Origin: G965267605 sp965267605 | GTDB taxonomy: Bacteria > Bacteroidota > Bacteroidia > Flavobacteriales_E > Vicingaceae | Direction: 5' to 3' | Assembly (NCBI GenBank): GCA_965267605.1 | Contig: OZ254088.1 | Location: forward strand, 682,001-746,000 | Length of the DNA stretch: 64,000 nucleotides | In this document: positions 34,468 through 42,464 of the stretch, in pieces | How the letters are laid out: every line of letters starts with the position of its first letter | How positions within the stretch are numbered: position 1 is the stretch's first letter | Notes under the pieces: model-generated | The model's input: only the letters and a program-made list of their open reading frames with translations | The model's database searches: none | Told to the model about the DNA's origin: nothing | Translations under genes and position numbers: made by a program

Positions 34468-37029
34468 CTAAAACTCGAACCTTAGTTTAACGTTAACTTG
34501 CCGACTTGTAAGGAAATTTGGTACGGCATACGTTCGGTTCGTAACATCCTTCACCCACAGATAAGATATGGTGTTGTTGATCTGTAGAAGATTGAAGCAT
34601 TCCAGGTGCAGCCACACCGCCCTGAAATGTTTCAGTGGATTGTTAGGCTTTACCTGCTTGCCTGGCTTTTTCAGTAGATACGAGAATCCGAGGTCAACCC
34701 TTCTATAAGGCGGTGTTCTGAATGCATTCCTGAACTGGGTATTCTTAGGAGGCCCGAAGGGAAGACCAGTTGCAAAGAACAGGGTCATGTGCATTTTAAG
34801 CGCTTCCAGTCCCGGGAAATAGTCCTGGAATACCATACTGAAATTCACGCGTTGATCTGTAGGCCGTGGGATGAAGCCTGGCACTACTTCAAATGAATCT
34901 GATACCGTTTTGTTAAAAGTAAACCCCGGAATAATGGTGTCGCCATCGGTATTGATGTATTTGAAGTAATTGTCATCAATCAGGTTTTCTCTCACCGTCA
35001 TTACAGACATGTTAAGCCAGGACTCAACTCCTGGAACCAGCTCGCCATTCAGCTTGAAGTCGAGCCCTGTAGCATACGCTGAAGCCGAGTTTCGGGCATA
35101 GTACCTGATTCGAACGTTGTCAATGTCATAAGGAATGGCATTCGTAATGTGCTTGTAATACGCTTCTGTGATAAACTTGAAAGGTCGCTCCCATGCCTCG
35201 AAGTTGAAATCCATCCCCGCCACTGCGTGTATGGATCGTTGTGCTTTGATATTGGGATTCAACACCCCATCAAAATCCCTTAGTTCTCTGTAGAAAGGTG
35301 GTTGGTAGTAGAAACCTCCTGATAGCTTGAAGAGGAAATCTCTTTTCCAATAGGGTTTGTAATAGAAGTTCGCTCGCGGACTAATGAGTAGTTCATTGTT
35401 ATATGTCCAGTGGTTCCCTCTTATTCCAAGTATCAATCCCATATCCGAAGTATCCCGGTTGGTCCAGTTCCATTCTCGTTGTAGGAACGCCTGCGTACGA
35501 TACGTTTGAAGGCTGATATTAGCCTTTACCACTTCATTCAGTTGTAATTCCTGCAAGGGTTGTGCTGCTGGGTTCTGGTATCCAACCGAGTCAGACGGGT
35601 GGGGGATAGAGTAACCAGCAGAATCAACCAGTCCCCATTCACTGAGCACATCGTTGATGCGTTCATGTTGGAACTTGATGCCCCAGGCGGTTTTGTGATT
35701 TGGTTTTACCAGATAAGCCTTGTGCTCAACATTGGCCACCAATACGTCCAGGAAGTTTCTACCATGATCATGGAATTGCCCCACACCTCTACTAAATGCT
35801 ACATCACCGAAGTCATCATCGCCCAGGTCTCGTTCCAACTCATCGATCCGGTATGCCCCAACGATATCGAACGTTTCGTCTTCCAGCGATCGATATGCGG
35901 AAGCGTTAAAGTGAAGTGTAAATGCACTGTCTACTTCAATTGTATTGGTAATGGCACCGAAGTAGGTTTGGTACCTGTCTACTTCTTGTCCGTCAAAGAA
36001 GACGGTCAACCGCAGTGCTTGATTAATCGTTCCAAAATCAGTTTGACGAGTCTGTGGGGTGAATTGATACCTGTTCTGCGCGTAGTTGGCCAGAAAGCCA
36101 ATTTTCCATTTTTCACTTATTCCCCAGGTGAGATAGGTCTGGGCATCTATGAAGATGGGTTTATAATCTCCCTGAGTTTCGAGACTATTAAGTATGTACT
36201 GGTTGCTCCTGAACCTGATACCCGTGTTGTGCGTGAAACTGTATTTATCGTCAGAGGCATCTGCAATATGAATAGCTCCTCCTTGCAAAGAACCCGACAC
36301 CGAACCGATAAGACTATCTGGTTCAAGGTACTCTACAGCGAGCATGGAAGACATCTTATCACCGTATTGGGCTTCCCATCCTCCGGCAGAGAAAATGGCA
36401 GAGCTAACCATGTCCGGATTGATGAAGCTCAAACCTTCCTGTTGACCGGAACGAATAAGGAACGGACGGTAGACTTCTACACCATTTAAGTACACCTGAT
36501 TCTCATCGAAATTTCCACCTCTAACGGAGAGCTGTGAACTCAATTCATTTCCACCAGCAACACCTATGGCAACTGCCTTCAAAAGAGACTCAAAATTCAT
36601 GGTAGGGTTGGGAATTTTTGATACAACCCTGTGATCTATCTTATCGATAGGTTTTCCCCTGTCAATTTCCGAAATAACCTGAAATCCTACGAGATTTTCT
36701 TCAATCTCTTTTAATTTGAAGTCCAAGCCTTTAGATTCTCCTGATTTAAGTGTTACTTTATGAATGAGTGTACGTAGTCCTGCGGACTCCAATTTCATCG
36801 TAATGGTCCTTCCTGATGGTACAAGAAACCGGTATTTTCCATTGCCAGAAGTGATTACAAAATTGGGCGATTTATCTGCAGTAATGCTCACCGAAACGAT
36901 GGCCTCTTTTAGCGGTTTGCCATTCTTGTCGCGGACAGTTCCGGATAAGGTAGCAGGCTTCTGCGCAAAAGTCAAAAATGACCCTAGCAGTAAGGTAAGT
37001 GTTGCCAGAAATCTTAGGCCAGAATTCAT
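34468..37029 (-). CDS. TonB-dependent outer-membrane receptor
   Basis: The 853-residue protein has a signal peptide (MNSGLRFLATLTLLLGSFLTFAQ), a carboxypeptidase-regulatory-like domain (ATLSGTVRDKNGKPLKEAIVSVS), a plug domain with SQLSVRGGNFDENQVYLNGVE, and a long beta-barrel ending in aromatic KLRFEF. The ATG at 37029 is chosen because the longer reading from 37083 puts 18 residues before the signal peptide. No SusD-like gene is next to it; pairing with the cytochrome gene suggests uptake of a metal chelate or haem-like compound, but the substrate is not visible. Confidence 0.9.
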   Translation of the reverse strand: MNSGLRFLATLTLLLGSFLTFAQKPATLSGTVRDKNGKPLKEAIVSVSITADKSPNFVITSGNGKYRFLVPSGRTITMKLESAGLRTLIHKVTLKSGESKGLDFKLKEIEENLVGFQVISEIDRGKPIDKIDHRVVSKIPNPTMNFESLLKAVAIGVAGGNELSSQLSVRGGNFDENQVYLNGVEVYRPFLIRSGQQEGLSFINPDMVSSAIFSAGGWEAQYGDKMSSMLAVEYLEPDSLIGSVSGSLQGGAIHIADASDDKYSFTHNTGIRFRSNQYILNSLETQGDYKPIFIDAQTYLTWGISEKWKIGFLANYAQNRYQFTPQTRQTDFGTINQALRLTVFFDGQEVDRYQTYFGAITNTIEVDSAFTLHFNASAYRSLEDETFDIVGAYRIDELERDLGDDDFGDVAFSRGVGQFHDHGRNFLDVLVANVEHKAYLVKPNHKTAWGIKFQHERINDVLSEWGLVDSAGYSIPHPSDSVGYQNPAAQPLQELQLNEVVKANISLQTYRTQAFLQREWNWTNRDTSDMGLILGIRGNHWTYNNELLISPRANFYYKPYWKRDFLFKLSGGFYYQPPFYRELRDFDGVLNPNIKAQRSIHAVAGMDFNFEAWERPFKFITEAYYKHITNAIPYDIDNVRIRYYARNSASAYATGLDFKLNGELVPGVESWLNMSVMTVRENLIDDNYFKYINTDGDTIIPGFTFNKTVSDSFEVVPGFIPRPTDQRVNFSMVFQDYFPGLEALKMHMTLFFATGLPFGPPKNTQFRNAFRTPPYRRVDLGFSYLLKKPGKQVKPNNPLKHFRAVWLHLECFNLLQINNTISYLWVKDVTNRTYAVPNFLTSRQVNVKLRFEF

Positions 37030-37035
37030 GGAAAT

Positions 37036-37043
37036 CAAATGTA
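37036..37043 (-). promoter_or_regulatory. -7 element upstream of the TonB receptor
   Basis: On the - strand TACATTTG matches TAnnTTTG exactly and ends seven bases before the start codon at 37029, so the transcript leader would be extremely short. Confidence 0.4.
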
Positions 37044-37124
37044 GCAAAATGCAGTGCGATGCATGCATACTAACTGCATCCAAGGACGAATATTGCGTAC
37101 CTTACACGACAAATATTCTGAACC

Positions 37125-37817
37125 ATGAAACTGCTGAACACAATCCTCCTTTGTACCATTTCACTATGGGCGACTTCCCAAAACTGTGACACTTATGTTC
37201 CTTTTAATAAGGGTACCACTTGGGAGCTTTCTTCATACAATCCCAAAGGCAAGTTGGAAAGTAAGGCCACTCAGAAGATTGAGGAGGTGTCTGATCACAA
37301 TGGCGGATTAAAGGCAAGTGTCTCTCAGGTTATTGTTGACAAGAAGGATAAACCGGTTACCAATAGTAAATATGATATGACCTGTAAGGGAGGTCAGTTT
37401 GAAGTAAGTATCCAGAGTATTACTTCTGCTGAGATGATGCAAAGCTTCCAGGGAATGGAGGTGGATGTGGACGCAGACGATATTGTGTTTCCGGATAACA
37501 TGGCACCTGGTCAGAAGCTGAATGATGGAAAGATGACCATTAAGGTAGGAGGCGGTACTCCAGGTATGGGAATGTTGAACATGACAGTGTTTGTGACCAA
37601 TAGAGCATGCGAGAAGAAAGAATCCGTAACTACGCCAGCGGGTACGTTCGATTGTTACGTTGTTAGCTACGATTGTGAGATGAAAACCATTGTAAGCATC
37701 AAAGCCAAAGCCAGGGAATGGTACGCCAAGGGTGTGGGAATGGTGAAATCGGAAACGTATAATAAGAACGGCAAGTTGACAGGGTATACCGTCCTGGAGA
37801 AGTTTATCAAAGGATAG
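37125..37817 (+). CDS. secreted DUF3108/TapB-like protein
   Basis: The 230-residue protein starts with a signal peptide (MKLLNTILLCTISLWATSQN), then YVPFNKGTTWELSSYNPKGK and a beta-rich body ending in TPAGTFDCYVVSYDCEMK and AREWYAKGVGMVKSETY. This pattern of a lipocalin-like sheet with a late WYAKGVGMV segment fits DUF3108-like/TapB family proteins of Bacteroidota. Function is unknown. The NUDIX gene follows with a one-base overlap (TAGTG). Confidence 0.7.
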   Translation: MKLLNTILLCTISLWATSQNCDTYVPFNKGTTWELSSYNPKGKLESKATQKIEEVSDHNGGLKASVSQVIVDKKDKPVTNSKYDMTCKGGQFEVSIQSITSAEMMQSFQGMEVDVDADDIVFPDNMAPGQKLNDGKMTIKVGGGTPGMGMLNMTVFVTNRACEKKESVTTPAGTFDCYVVSYDCEMKTIVSIKAKAREWYAKGVGMVKSETYNKNGKLTGYTVLEKFIKG

Positions 37818-38242
37818 TGCCGTTTCCATTCAATGTACGTGTATATGCGTTGATCCTGCATGAGGAGCGCATTCTTCTTTCTGATGAACAACGGGGCGAT
37901 TTCAGATTTACCAAGTTTCCTGGTGGAGGCCTTGAGCGCGGAGAAGGCGTCAGAGATTGCATTCAACGGGAATTGGAAGAGGAAATTGGTCTTACTCCTG
38001 CCGGTCTGGAGCATTTTTATACCACCGAGTTCTTCCAGGAATCAGCGTTTAACAAAGAAGATCAGATTATCAGCATCTACTATACCGCCACTTTTGACGA
38101 TTATGATGCTATACCTACGGTAACTGCTTCTTTCGACTTTACTAATAGCAACCCCTGTGTACGCTGGGTGCAGCTGTCAGAACTGAACGAACATCAGCTT
38201 ACTTTCCCGATAGATAAACACATCATTTCCCTTCTCAAATGA
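37817..38242 (+). CDS. NUDIX hydrolase
   Basis: The 141-residue protein has a full Nudix box GGGLERGEGVRDCIQRELEE followed by EIGL, which supplies the metal-binding glutamates. The start is GTG at 37817, overlapping the upstream stop by one base. It would hydrolyse a nucleoside diphosphate linked to another moiety; the substrate class cannot be told. The C-terminal half (SNPCVRWVQLSELNEHQLTF) is common to small housekeeping-type NUDIX proteins. Confidence 0.88.
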   Translation: MPFPFNVRVYALILHEERILLSDEQRGDFRFTKFPGGGLERGEGVRDCIQRELEEEIGLTPAGLEHFYTTEFFQESAFNKEDQIISIYYTATFDDYDAIPTVTASFDFTNSNPCVRWVQLSELNEHQLTFPIDKHIISLLK

Positions 38243-38262
38243 TGTCTTGACCGATTTTGCCG

Positions 38263-38270
38263 TACCTTTG
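38263..38270 (+). promoter_or_regulatory. -7 element upstream of the first paralogous cargo gene
   Basis: TACCTTTG matches TAnnTTTG exactly, 52 bases before the ATG at 38323. It sits in the gap after the NUDIX gene and would drive the cargo gene separately. Confidence 0.45.
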
Positions 38271-38322
38271 TGTTTCTGCTACTACTATGGGTTTTAAATT
38301 TTAACCTGTAAAACACATTTCT

Positions 38323-39525
38323 ATGAAAAGAACACTACTCATTGGGCTTTTGGCCCTTACGTACTCATTTGCTGCAAAATCACAGACTGTGATCATGTGG
38401 ACAGACACGTTTATTAACGGTCAGGCCACAAGTGCAGCGTCCAAGACGGCATGGAACAACTTCCGTGCGCAGCTTGTCCCAACCAATACTTATTGTAGCA
38501 TGACCATCAAAGGAACCTTTGATACGGTTGGTGTTACGTGTACCGATCCTGCAGTAGTTGCTGCATACGCGAATGCACTTAACACATTGGCTAGTTACAC
38601 AAGTCCAACTTGTGGTGGTAACGTTTGGTCGCTATGTGGAACCCGATACAATGGTGAGGTTTGGTTAAATCCGCCTTCACAGTGTAGCGGTGCGAATTGC
38701 CCAAATCCTGGCTACTTGATTCGCCCGGGAATTACAAACAGTAACTGGGGTGGTGTAAATACACAAACGTGTGGTGCACCAAACCAAAGACAATGGTTCA
38801 TCTTCAGGGTTGGAAACCCTGTAGCCAATGCACCAGCCGATACTGTTCTATGTGCCGGAGCGTCTCTGACCTTAAGTGGTACTGGTAACTGTACAAACTA
38901 CACATGGTCGAATGGAGTTACTGATGGTGTGCCATTCAATGTGGATTCTACAAGATGGTACTTCCTTACAGGAGTTGATTCAGCACAGTGCTACGCTTAC
39001 GATTCTATGATGGTTACTGTAAATCCACTTCCAGCGGTTGCTGTGGCATCCAGTGTTGATACAGTGTGTGTGCAGTCTGGTCCAATTGTGATCACAGGCA
39101 CACCTACCGGAGGAACATACTCAGGAACGGCTGTAACCACGGGCCAATTTGCACCTAATACTGCCGGAACAGGTGATCATTGGGTGATGTACACTTATAC
39201 TGATACAAATGGCTGCTCGAATACAGATTCGGCTTCTATTCATGTTGCTCCATGTGTAGGCATTGAAGAGGTTTCGACTTATTCGTGGACGGTTAAACCA
39301 AATCCGTTCAATGATCAGATACAGATCACCAGTTCCTCTTATGGAATTGATGGTAACGAAGTATTTGTAGTTCGGAACACTTTGGGTGCGATCATAAGAG
39401 AGGATATACTTCGGAATACTACCAATAGGGTAGATCTGTCTGATCTAAGCCCGGGGGTTTATATCTATCAAGTCAGGTCTTCCAGTGGGAAGGTCCGGGA
39501 TATAGGAAAACTCATTAAACAATAG
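38323..39525 (+). CDS. type IX secreted protein, first of a tandem pair
   Basis: The 400-residue protein has a signal peptide (MKRTLLIGLLALTYSFAAKSQ), a unique domain of about 150 residues with several cysteines (CGGNVWSLCGTRYNGEVWLN, CSGANCPNPGYLIRPG), two Ig/PKD-like segments (DTVLCAGASLTLSG and DTVCVQSGPIVITGTPTGG) and a type A sorting domain ending DLSPGVYIYQVRSSSGKVRD. It is a close paralogue of the next gene. The sugar- or ligand-binding-like first domain is not recognised. A UUCG terminator follows directly. Confidence 0.85.
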   Translation: MKRTLLIGLLALTYSFAAKSQTVIMWTDTFINGQATSAASKTAWNNFRAQLVPTNTYCSMTIKGTFDTVGVTCTDPAVVAAYANALNTLASYTSPTCGGNVWSLCGTRYNGEVWLNPPSQCSGANCPNPGYLIRPGITNSNWGGVNTQTCGAPNQRQWFIFRVGNPVANAPADTVLCAGASLTLSGTGNCTNYTWSNGVTDGVPFNVDSTRWYFLTGVDSAQCYAYDSMMVTVNPLPAVAVASSVDTVCVQSGPIVITGTPTGGTYSGTAVTTGQFAPNTAGTGDHWVMYTYTDTNGCSNTDSASIHVAPCVGIEEVSTYSWTVKPNPFNDQIQITSSSYGIDGNEVFVVRNTLGAIIREDILRNTTNRVDLSDLSPGVYIYQVRSSSGKVRDIGKLIKQ

Positions 39526-39557
39526 AATAGTGAAAGGGAGCCTTCGGGCTCCTTTTT
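39349..39557 (+). repeat. shared sorting-domain plus terminator cassette, copy 1 of 3
   Basis: The last 60 codons and the terminator of the cargo gene at 38323 are repeated, with small changes, at 40660-40869 and 42185-42387. Shared strings include GATCTGTCTGATCT, AGGTCCGGGA and the terminator stem. The third copy is fused to an unrelated N-terminal part. Confidence 0.8.
39533..39557 (+). terminator. rho-independent terminator with UUCG loop
   Basis: GGAGCC and GGCTCC flank a TTCG tetraloop, with A-rich flank before and five T after. Nearly the same sequence is found after the next two cargo genes. Confidence 0.9.
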
Positions 39558-39633
39558 ATTTGGATCACCACTCGAGAGGCTTGGCCTCAGTGGAAATCAC
39601 TAATTTTCTTTTTTAAACACTAAACAAACTCCT

Positions 39634-40836
39634 ATGAAAAGATCACTACTGGTTGGGTTGTTCGTTTTGGCTTATTCTTTCACCGTAAATGCGCAGAATG
39701 TGTACACGGTGATGTGGACAGATTCGTTCCGAAACGGTACAGCCCCAAATGCACAGGAAATTGCGAATTGGAATGCTTTCAGGGCAAGCCTGACATCCAA
39801 TTTGTGTTACGATAGTATGCGTATTACAGGTACGTTCGATCAGGCCGGCCAGGTTTGCCGAAATGCTACTATTACAGCAGCTTTTGCCAATGCCCTAAAT
39901 ACTGGATCTACGTACATTAGTCCTTCAACCAACGGTAATGTTTGGCACTTGTGCTGGCGTTATGATGGAGAGGTGTGGTTAAATCCCCCTTCTTCTTGTT
40001 CAGGCTCAAACTGCCCTTCTGGGTACATTATCAGGCCTGGAATAGCCAACATTAACTGGGGTGGTGTGAATACAGCCACATGCGGACCTCCAAACCAACG
40101 TCAATCATTTATCTTTTACTGCCACGGTGCTACGTTCAACATGCCAACGGATACTGCTCTGTGTTTTGGAGAGTCGTTGACACTTGCAGGAAATGGTAAT
40201 GGTCAGAGCTACACCTGGTCAAATGGCGTAACAGATGGTGTTCCTTTTACAGTTGATTCCTCGAGAACGTATACGGTAACCGGGGTTGACTCTGGAGGTT
40301 GCCCGGCATGGGATTCTGTGATTGTGAATGTCAATCCGCTACCTGCTGTTGGCATCGCTTCAAGTGCAGATACGGTCTGTGTGCAGTCTGGCCCAATCGT
40401 TATCACCGGTACACCAAGTGGAGGAACATATTCGGGAACAGCTGTTACTTCCGGTCAATTTGCTCCTAACACAGCTGGAACCGGTGACCATTGGGTGATG
40501 TATACTTACACGGATACCAATGGGTGCATGAATACAGATTCTGCACAGATTCATGTAGCTCCATGTGTTGGCATTGAGGAAATTGCGGCCTACACCTGGT
40601 CTGTACAGCCTAATCCGTTCAATGATCAGATTCAAATTGTCACCTCTTCCAGAGGTATTGATGGCAATGAAGAATTTGTGCTTCGCAATGCCTTGGGCGC
40701 AATTATTAGGCGAGATGTGCTTACCAGCACACGAAATACATTGGATCTATCCGATCTGAGTCCTGGAGTTTATATCTATCAGGTCAGGTCTTCTGGCGGA
40801 AAGGTCCGGGACATTGGGAAACTCATTAAGCAATAG
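39634..40836 (+). CDS. type IX secreted protein, second of a tandem pair
   Basis: Also 400 residues and built like the gene before it: signal peptide (MKRSLLVGLFVLAYSFTVNAQ), domain with CYDSMRITGTFDQAG and WRYDGEVWLNPPSSCSGSNC, two Ig/PKD-like segments, and the sorting domain ending DLSPGVYIYQVRSSGGKVRD. The second half (DTVCVQSGPIVITGTPSGGTYSG onward) is almost identical to the first copy, while the N-terminal domain has diverged, so the duplication is old in front and recent or homogenised behind. Confidence 0.85.
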   Translation: MKRSLLVGLFVLAYSFTVNAQNVYTVMWTDSFRNGTAPNAQEIANWNAFRASLTSNLCYDSMRITGTFDQAGQVCRNATITAAFANALNTGSTYISPSTNGNVWHLCWRYDGEVWLNPPSSCSGSNCPSGYIIRPGIANINWGGVNTATCGPPNQRQSFIFYCHGATFNMPTDTALCFGESLTLAGNGNGQSYTWSNGVTDGVPFTVDSSRTYTVTGVDSGGCPAWDSVIVNVNPLPAVGIASSADTVCVQSGPIVITGTPSGGTYSGTAVTSGQFAPNTAGTGDHWVMYTYTDTNGCMNTDSAQIHVAPCVGIEEIAAYTWSVQPNPFNDQIQIVTSSRGIDGNEEFVLRNALGAIIRRDVLTSTRNTLDLSDLSPGVYIYQVRSSGGKVRDIGKLIKQ

Positions 40837-40869
40837 AATAGTTAAAGGGAGCCTTCGGGCTCCTTTTTT
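40660..40869 (+). repeat. shared sorting-domain plus terminator cassette, copy 2 of 3
   Basis: Same cassette as at 39349. It is closer to copy 3 in the segment coding LDLSDLSPGV and SSGGKVRD (CGAAATACATT and TCTTCTGGCGGAAAGG are identical in both). Confidence 0.8.
40844..40869 (+). terminator. rho-independent terminator with UUCG loop
   Basis: Same stem (GGAGCC/GGCTCC) and TTCG loop as at 39533, followed by six T. Confidence 0.9.
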
Positions 40870-40898
40870 GTAACTTTCTATTTATAAAACCTTTACGA

Positions 40899-42359
40899 AT
40901 GAGTAAGAGCTTCTATTTAACTCCATTGTTTGTATTGATTGCTACCTGGACTACTGCTCAGCTTACCTGGTCGCCAGCAGCGGATGTGGCATCGAGTACC
41001 TATGGTAAGAACCACCCCAGGATAGCGATGGACCGTTCTGGTAATGCATTGGTGATTTGGAATTACAACAGAGATCTTATGTTCTCAAAGTGGAACGGAA
41101 CTGCCTTCAGTACACCTGTGCAATTAGAGCCTAATGGTGTAGACGTTGCTGGGGGTGCATGGATGGGGCCTCACATTGCAACTCATGGCGATACAGTTTA
41201 CGTTGTCTATAAGCAAATGCCTGAGAACGTTAGCACAACGCAATGTTATTTACTTAGATCGTTTGATGGTGGAGCAACATTTTCAACGCCTTATCAGATA
41301 ACCAACACGGCCGATAGCTTATCTAGATTTCCAACGGTGGCAACGCAGCCTGATGGTAATCCTATCGTTGCGTTCATGGAGTTTGATCCCGGATTTGGTA
41401 AACCAAGGTGGGTGGTAGCAAGATCTTCTGATTACGGACAAACCTTTACTCAAGATATCCTTGCCAGCGATTTCAGCGGCCCAGGGGCTGAGGTCTGTGA
41501 TTGTTGCCCTGGTGCTTTGGCTGTTGAAGGCACTAATGTAGCAATGCTTTATCGAGATAATCTGAATGATATACGAGATGGTTGGGCGGGCGTGTCAACC
41601 AATGGCGGTGCGAGCTTTGGTTTTGGGGTTGCCACCAATCAACAGAACTGGAACATCCTGTCATGTCCATCTACGGGGCTTGATGGCTTCATTATTGGTG
41701 ATACTATATACTCTTGTGAAATGAATGGCGGCACTGGTAACGCTTTCGTTTTCTTCAGCAAGAACTCAATAAGTAATCCTTCAAATCAGACAGGTTATGC
41801 CCATGTCGGTAGTTTTCCAGGATTATCCTCTCAGAATTACCCGAGGATTGATCATGATGGTTATAAATCGGCAATGGTGTGGAGACAGCAGGTGGTGGCG
41901 GATAGAAGCGCTGTTATTCTCTTCACCGATGATATAAGGTCCGGATTTTCATCTGATTTCGATACCGTCACAGTTGATCGGGCAATCAATGTTGATGTGG
42001 CGATGAAGGGAGGTAACCTTGTTGTGGTATGGCAAGATGACTTAACCGCTACTGTACGGTATCGGATGGCCACATATAGTACTGGCACTTCAGTCAATGA
42101 TCAGAAGCATGAGCAGGATTATTTCGTGAGCCCGAACCCAACAACCGATGTGATTGTAGTAACGGGTTCTGAACAGGTTGTCGATGGAGACGATGAATTC
42201 GTTTTGAGAAATATGCTCGGAAAGGTTGTTAAACAGGAAATTCTAATCAGTACGCGAAATACATTAGATCTGTCCGATCTGAGTCCCGGAGTTTACATCT
42301 ATCGGGTCAGGTCTTCTGGCGGAAAGGTCCGGGATGTAGGAAAACTTATTAAACAATGA
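40899..42359 (+). CDS. type IX secreted sialidase-fold (BNR-like) protein
   Basis: The 486-residue protein has a signal peptide (SKSFYLTPLFVLIATWTTAQ) and repeated beta-propeller blades with Asp-box-like motifs (RSFDGGATFSTPYQI, SSDYGQTFTQDI, STNGGASFGFG), as in exo-alpha-sialidase-like folds. Catalytic residues of true sialidases are not evident, so only the fold is claimed. Its last 60 residues and its terminator match those of the two genes before it although the rest is unrelated. Confidence 0.8.
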   Translation: MSKSFYLTPLFVLIATWTTAQLTWSPAADVASSTYGKNHPRIAMDRSGNALVIWNYNRDLMFSKWNGTAFSTPVQLEPNGVDVAGGAWMGPHIATHGDTVYVVYKQMPENVSTTQCYLLRSFDGGATFSTPYQITNTADSLSRFPTVATQPDGNPIVAFMEFDPGFGKPRWVVARSSDYGQTFTQDILASDFSGPGAEVCDCCPGALAVEGTNVAMLYRDNLNDIRDGWAGVSTNGGASFGFGVATNQQNWNILSCPSTGLDGFIIGDTIYSCEMNGGTGNAFVFFSKNSISNPSNQTGYAHVGSFPGLSSQNYPRIDHDGYKSAMVWRQQVVADRSAVILFTDDIRSGFSSDFDTVTVDRAINVDVAMKGGNLVVVWQDDLTATVRYRMATYSTGTSVNDQKHEQDYFVSPNPTTDVIVVTGSEQVVDGDDEFVLRNMLGKVVKQEILISTRNTLDLSDLSPGVYIYRVRSSGGKVRDVGKLIKQ

Positions 42360-42387
42360 TGAAAGGGAGCCTTCGGGCTCTTTTTTT
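42185..42387 (+). repeat. shared sorting-domain plus terminator cassette, copy 3 of 3
   Basis: Same cassette, but attached to a sialidase-fold protein that has no other similarity to the two cargo proteins before it. This shows movement or conversion of the cassette as a unit. Confidence 0.75.
42362..42387 (+). terminator. rho-independent terminator with UUCG loop
   Basis: GAGCC/GGCTC stem with TTCG loop and seven T; third copy of the terminator type at 39533 and 40844. Confidence 0.9.
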
Positions 42388-42420
42388 CTAGGAATCCAAT
42401 TACGTCCGCTATCTGCTTTC

Positions 42421-42448
42421 TTGAAAGCATACACTACTGATACCTTTG
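42421..42448 (+). promoter_or_regulatory. promoter with -33 TTG and -7 TACCTTTG
   Basis: TTG at 42421-42423, 17 bases, then TACCTTTG at 42441-42448: a full Bacteroidota promoter. The ATG at 42465 follows after 16 bases. Confidence 0.6.
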
Positions 42449-42464
42449 CACAAACTCGGATTGT

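Noticed and set aside
35560..36489. 309-codon frame on the + strand opposite the TonB receptor gene
   Set aside because: It is a shadow of the receptor gene, whose signal peptide, plug and barrel motifs are clear; the + strand product has no recognisable feature.
40899..42359. Active sialidase
   Set aside because: Asp-box-like blades are present, but I cannot find the Arg triad and Tyr/Glu pair, so only the fold is stated.
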